Shown piece by piece: positions 61,443-64,000 of a stretch of DNA of 64,000 nucleotides. The DNA comes from an uncultured Verrucomicrobia subdivision 3 bacterium (GTDB taxonomy: Bacteria; Verrucomicrobiota; Verrucomicrobiia; Limisphaerales; UBA11358). The position numbers were made by a program, and so were the translations under genes. Under the pieces are notes generated by a model. It was not told where the DNA came from, did not search any database, and was given only the letters and a program-made list of their open reading frames with translations. Positions within the stretch are counted from its first letter, which is position 1. Each line of letters opens with the position of its first letter. The DNA lies in NCBI GenBank assembly GCA_903884535.1, contig CAISEZ010000163.1:1-64000 (forward strand). The letters run 5' to 3'.

Positions 61443-62939
61443 TCAGCCCTTCAATTTTCGTTCGAGGATTTCGCCGACGAGCGCGGGGTTGGCTTTGCCT
61501 TTGGAGAGTTTCATCACCTGGCCTTTGAGCGAATTGAGCGCGGCGGCCTTGCCGGCCTTGTAATCCGCCACCGGCGCGGGATTCGCGGCGATGGCGTCGT
61601 CGCAGAATTTTTCGATCGCGCCGGTGTCGCTGACTTGCGCCAGGCCTTTTTCCTGCACGATGACGGCGGGCGCTTTGCCGGAATCAAACATTTCGGCAAA
61701 CACCTGTTGCGCGGCGGAACTGCTGATGGTTTTGGCTTCGACCAGATTCACCAATTCCAAGAGCGCCTCGGGCTTGAATTTCAGATCCGCGAACGACGAC
61801 AGTTTCAGGTCGGCAGCTTCGAGACCGAGCGCTTCCTGTTCGGATTTTTCCCGCGCATTCAGTTCGGCCAGTTTCGCCAGTAAATTGTTGATGATCCAAT
61901 TCGCGACGGCCTTTGGATTCTTCGACTGCCTGGCGAGACCTTCAAAATAATTTCCCAGCGCGACGTTGCTCTTAAAAACTTCCGCGTCGCCGGCGGGCAA
62001 TTGATAATCGCGCATGAACCGCTGCTTGCGCGCGAGCGGCAGCTCGATGGCCTTCGTCTTCACTTCCGCGAGCCACGCGTCAGTCGGCGCGAGCGGCATC
62101 AGATCCGGGTCGGGAAAATAGCGGTAGTCGTGCGCGTCTTCCTTCGTGCGCATCTGCTCGGTGATGCCCGCCACGTCGTCCCAGCGGCGCGTGGATTGGA
62201 TGAGTTTCTCGCCGCGTTTCACGACTTCGATCTGGCGCGCAATTTCATATTCCGCCGCGCGGCGCACGCCGGAAAAGCTGTTCATGTTTTTGATCTCGAT
62301 CTTCGCGCCGAGTTCCTTCGTGCCGATGGGCCGGACGCTGATGTTCACGTCGCAGCGCACCATGCCCTTTTCCATGTCGCAATCGCTCACGCCGCCTTGA
62401 TGCAAAATTTCGGTGAGCGCATTGAGATACGCGTAGGCCATGTCCGCACTGGTGATGTCCGGCTCGGAAACGATTTCCATCAGCGGCACGCCGGCGCGGT
62501 TGAAATCCAGTCCGCTGTGCCGATCAAAATGCGTGCTCTTGCCGACGTCCTCTTCCAGGTGGGCGCGGGTGATGCGGACGCGCGCCAGGCCATTCACCGA
62601 ACCGGCGCCGGTGAATTCAAACTCCACAAAGCCGTTCGCCGTCGAAGGCTTGTCGTATTGCGTGAGCTGGTAATTCTTCGGCATGTCCGGATAGAAATAA
62701 CTCTTGCGGTCAAACTTCGCGAAACGCGGAATCTCGCAGTTCAACAGATAACCGGTCAGCACCGTTTTGCGCAGCGCCTCGTCGTTCGGCACCGGCAGCA
62801 CGCCGGGCAGGCCGAGGCAGACGGGACAGACATTGGTATTCGGCTCGGAACCATATTGGTTCGCGCAGCCGCACCACATCTTCGATTTTGTGTTGAGCTG
62901 GACGTGCGTTTCCAGGCCGATGACAGCTTCGTATTCCAT
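61443..62939 (-). CDS. gatB: Aspartyl/glutamyl-tRNA amidotransferase subunit B
   Basis: From the ATG at 62939 (MEYEAVIGLETHVQLNTKSKMWCGC) the protein has 498 residues. It has the GatB kinase-like core: NTNVCPVCLGLPGVLPV (zinc Cys), RITRAHLEEDVGKS, DFNRAGVPLMEIVSEPD and the C-terminal YqeY-like tail domain. GatCAB converts Glu-tRNA(Gln) or Asp-tRNA(Asn) to the amide form. It follows gatA by 5 bp on the minus strand. The 62 upstream codons in the track are inside gatA. Confidence 0.96.
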   Translation of the reverse strand: MEYEAVIGLETHVQLNTKSKMWCGCANQYGSEPNTNVCPVCLGLPGVLPVPNDEALRKTVLTGYLLNCEIPRFAKFDRKSYFYPDMPKNYQLTQYDKPSTANGFVEFEFTGAGSVNGLARVRITRAHLEEDVGKSTHFDRHSGLDFNRAGVPLMEIVSEPDITSADMAYAYLNALTEILHQGGVSDCDMEKGMVRCDVNISVRPIGTKELGAKIEIKNMNSFSGVRRAAEYEIARQIEVVKRGEKLIQSTRRWDDVAGITEQMRTKEDAHDYRYFPDPDLMPLAPTDAWLAEVKTKAIELPLARKQRFMRDYQLPAGDAEVFKSNVALGNYFEGLARQSKNPKAVANWIINNLLAKLAELNAREKSEQEALGLEAADLKLSSFADLKFKPEALLELVNLVEAKTISSSAAQQVFAEMFDSGKAPAVIVQEKGLAQVSDTGAIEKFCDDAIAANPAPVADYKAGKAAALNSLKGQVMKLSKGKANPALVGEILERKLKG

Positions 62940-62944
62940 GACGG

Positions 62945-64000
62945 TCAAAATTTCAGGGACGGTTTTTCTTTGTGCCACGCGGTGCTCTGCTCGTAGGCGT
63001 GCGCGAGTTTCAGCATCGTTTCCTCGCCGAACGGTTTGCCCAGGAGTTGCAGCCCGATGGGCAGTTTTGGATTTTGTGTGAACCCGCACGGCAGACTCAC
63101 GCCGCAGATGCCGGCGAGATTGCACGAGATCGTGAAGATGTCGGACAAATACATTTGCAGCGGGTCGCCGGATTTTTCGCCGGCCTTGAACGCCGCCGTC
63201 GGCGTGGTCGGCGTCACAATCGCGTCCACGGTTTCAAACGCCTTCAGAAAATCATTGCGGATGAGCGTGCGGACTTTTTGGGCGCGCAAATAATACGCAT
63301 CGTAATAACCGCTGCTCAAAACGTAAGTGCCAAGAATAATTCTCCGCTTCACTTCCGCGCCGAAACCGGCGCCACGCGTTTTGGAATATAGTTCAATTGG
63401 ATCGTTACCCTCAACCCGTGCGCCGTAACGAATGCCGTCGAAGCGCGCCAGATTCGCCGACGCCTCGGCCGTCGCGATGATGTAATAAACGGCGACCGCA
63501 TAATCCGTGTGCGGCAGAGAAATCTCCACAATCTCCGCGCCGAGCTTTTCGTATTGCTTCACCGCCGCATCGACGGACGCTTTGATTTCGGGATCGAGCC
63601 CGCCGACCATGTATTCCTTCGGCAGGCCGAGCTTCAGGCCTCGAATGTTGCCGTCGAGCGCGGCGACATAATTCGGCACCGGCTCCGGCACGCTGGTGGA
63701 ATCACGTCTGTCCACGCCGCTCATCACGCCGAGCAACGTCGCGGAGTCGCGCACGTCTTTGGTGAACGGACCGATTTGATCAAGCGAACTCGCAAACGCC
63801 ACGAGCCCGTAACGCGAAATGCGACCGTAAGTCGGCTTCAAACCAACGCAGCCGCACAGCGCCGCCGGCTGGCGAATCGAACCGCCGGTGTCCGTGCCCA
63901 GCGATGCGATGCACTCGTCCGCCGCGACCGCCGCGGCCGAACCGCCGGAGGAACCGCCGGGAATGCGCGTAATGTCCCACGGATTGCACGTGAGGCCGAA
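62945..64000 (-). CDS. gatA: Glutamyl-tRNA amidotransferase subunit A, N-terminus beyond the right edge
   Basis: The visible part (about 351 residues) runs to the window edge; the ORF-track start at 63841 is internal. The reading frame upstream gives [15 protein letters not shown] and [16 protein letters not shown], the amidase signature with the Ser-cisSer-Lys triad residues. The C-terminal part (SPFGIQ-like [22 protein letters not shown]) is typical. GatA releases ammonia from glutamine for GatB. gatC is not visible in this window. Confidence 0.95.
   Translation of the reverse strand, partial: FGLTCNPWDITRIPGGSSGGSAAAVAADECIASLGTDTGGSIRQPAALCGCVGLKPTYGRISRYGLVAFASSLDQIGPFTKDVRDSATLLGVMSGVDRRDSTSVPEPVPNYVAALDGNIRGLKLGLPKEYMVGGLDPEIKASVDAAVKQYEKLGAEIVEISLPHTDYAVAVYYIIATAEASANLARFDGIRYGARVEGNDPIELYSKTRGAGFGAEVKRRIILGTYVLSSGYYDAYYLRAQKVRTLIRNDFLKAFETVDAIVTPTTPTAAFKAGEKSGDPLQMYLSDIFTISCNLAGICGVSLPCGFTQNPKLPIGLQLLGKPFGEETMLKLAHAYEQSTAWHKEKPSLKF

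Noticed and set aside
1-64000. tRNA, rRNA, tmRNA or CRISPR loci
   Set aside because: Intergenic regions are short. I found no cloverleaf with CCA-type end, no rRNA-like segment and no regularly spaced direct repeats. A tRNAscan/Infernal run would settle it.

Overview
The window is a dense, GC-rich bacterial chromosome segment with short spacers and roughly 60 intact protein genes on both strands. I see no rRNA, tRNA, CRISPR array, transposase or prophage. The gene types point to Verrucomicrobiota, most like the Pedosphaera/Limisphaera side of that phylum: PEP-CTERM proteins, short prepilin-like proteins with a conserved 'DG' tail motif, ThuA/DUF1080 and Gfo/Idh/MocA proteins, a PL22 oligogalacturonate lyase, a GHL10 glycosidase and a KimA-type permease. 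This placement is an inference from gene content, not from a marker phylogeny.

Layout. 1-7 kb: a flagellin gene cut by the left edge with a clear sigma-28 promoter, a degenerate sensor kinase, two tandem PEP-CTERM paralogues around a broken beta-helix fragment, an orphan cheA, and an XRE/metallo-beta-lactamase fusion. 7-13.4 kb: a SurA-like chaperone, pdxA, trpC, prfB with its programmed +1 frameshift (missed by the ORF track), then damaged prepilin-like genes. 13.4-24 kb: a decayed locus, glnD, an ECF sigma factor, a response regulator, a GHL10 glycosidase, a c-di-AMP (ydaO-type) riboswitch in front of a KimA-like potassium importer, a bidirectional terminator and rpoD. 24-31 kb: the translation operon nusA-infB-rbfA-nrnA-truB-ribF, without rimP in its usual first position. 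31-40.6 kb: further prepilin-like genes, uvrA carrying two repeat insertions in its coding sequence, small membrane proteins, a CBS protein, an RlmI-like methyltransferase, a DUF2314 lipoprotein and RNase D. 40.6-46.7 kb: a secreted S1C protease, a large secreted unknown, and a Gfo/ThuA-DUF1080 pair. 46.7-54.4 kb: argB-argD-alkA-argF, an RluA-type synthase, a PpiD-like foldase and hemB. 54.4-64 kb: hicBA, a GAF protein, a frameshifted prepilin-like gene, a cyclic-nucleotide-binding protein, a DUF4230 protein, mpl, PL22 lyase, a gatB-tail fragment beside a membrane gene broken by an amber codon, then gatB and a partial gatA.

Themes. (1) Several loci are decayed in recognisable steps: amber codons that sit exactly where relatives have Trp, a frameshift at an A9 run, a 5' truncation, and duplicated gene tails. 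(2) Several repeat classes are scattered through the window: 7-bp tandem repeats (some inside trpC, pdxA and uvrA), large REP-like hairpins (one inside uvrA), and long inverted repeats between genes. (3) Regulation is readable at several points: sigma-28 promoters, the c-di-AMP riboswitch and the RF2 frameshift site. Many ORF-track starts are too long, and I trimmed them where motifs or start codons allowed.
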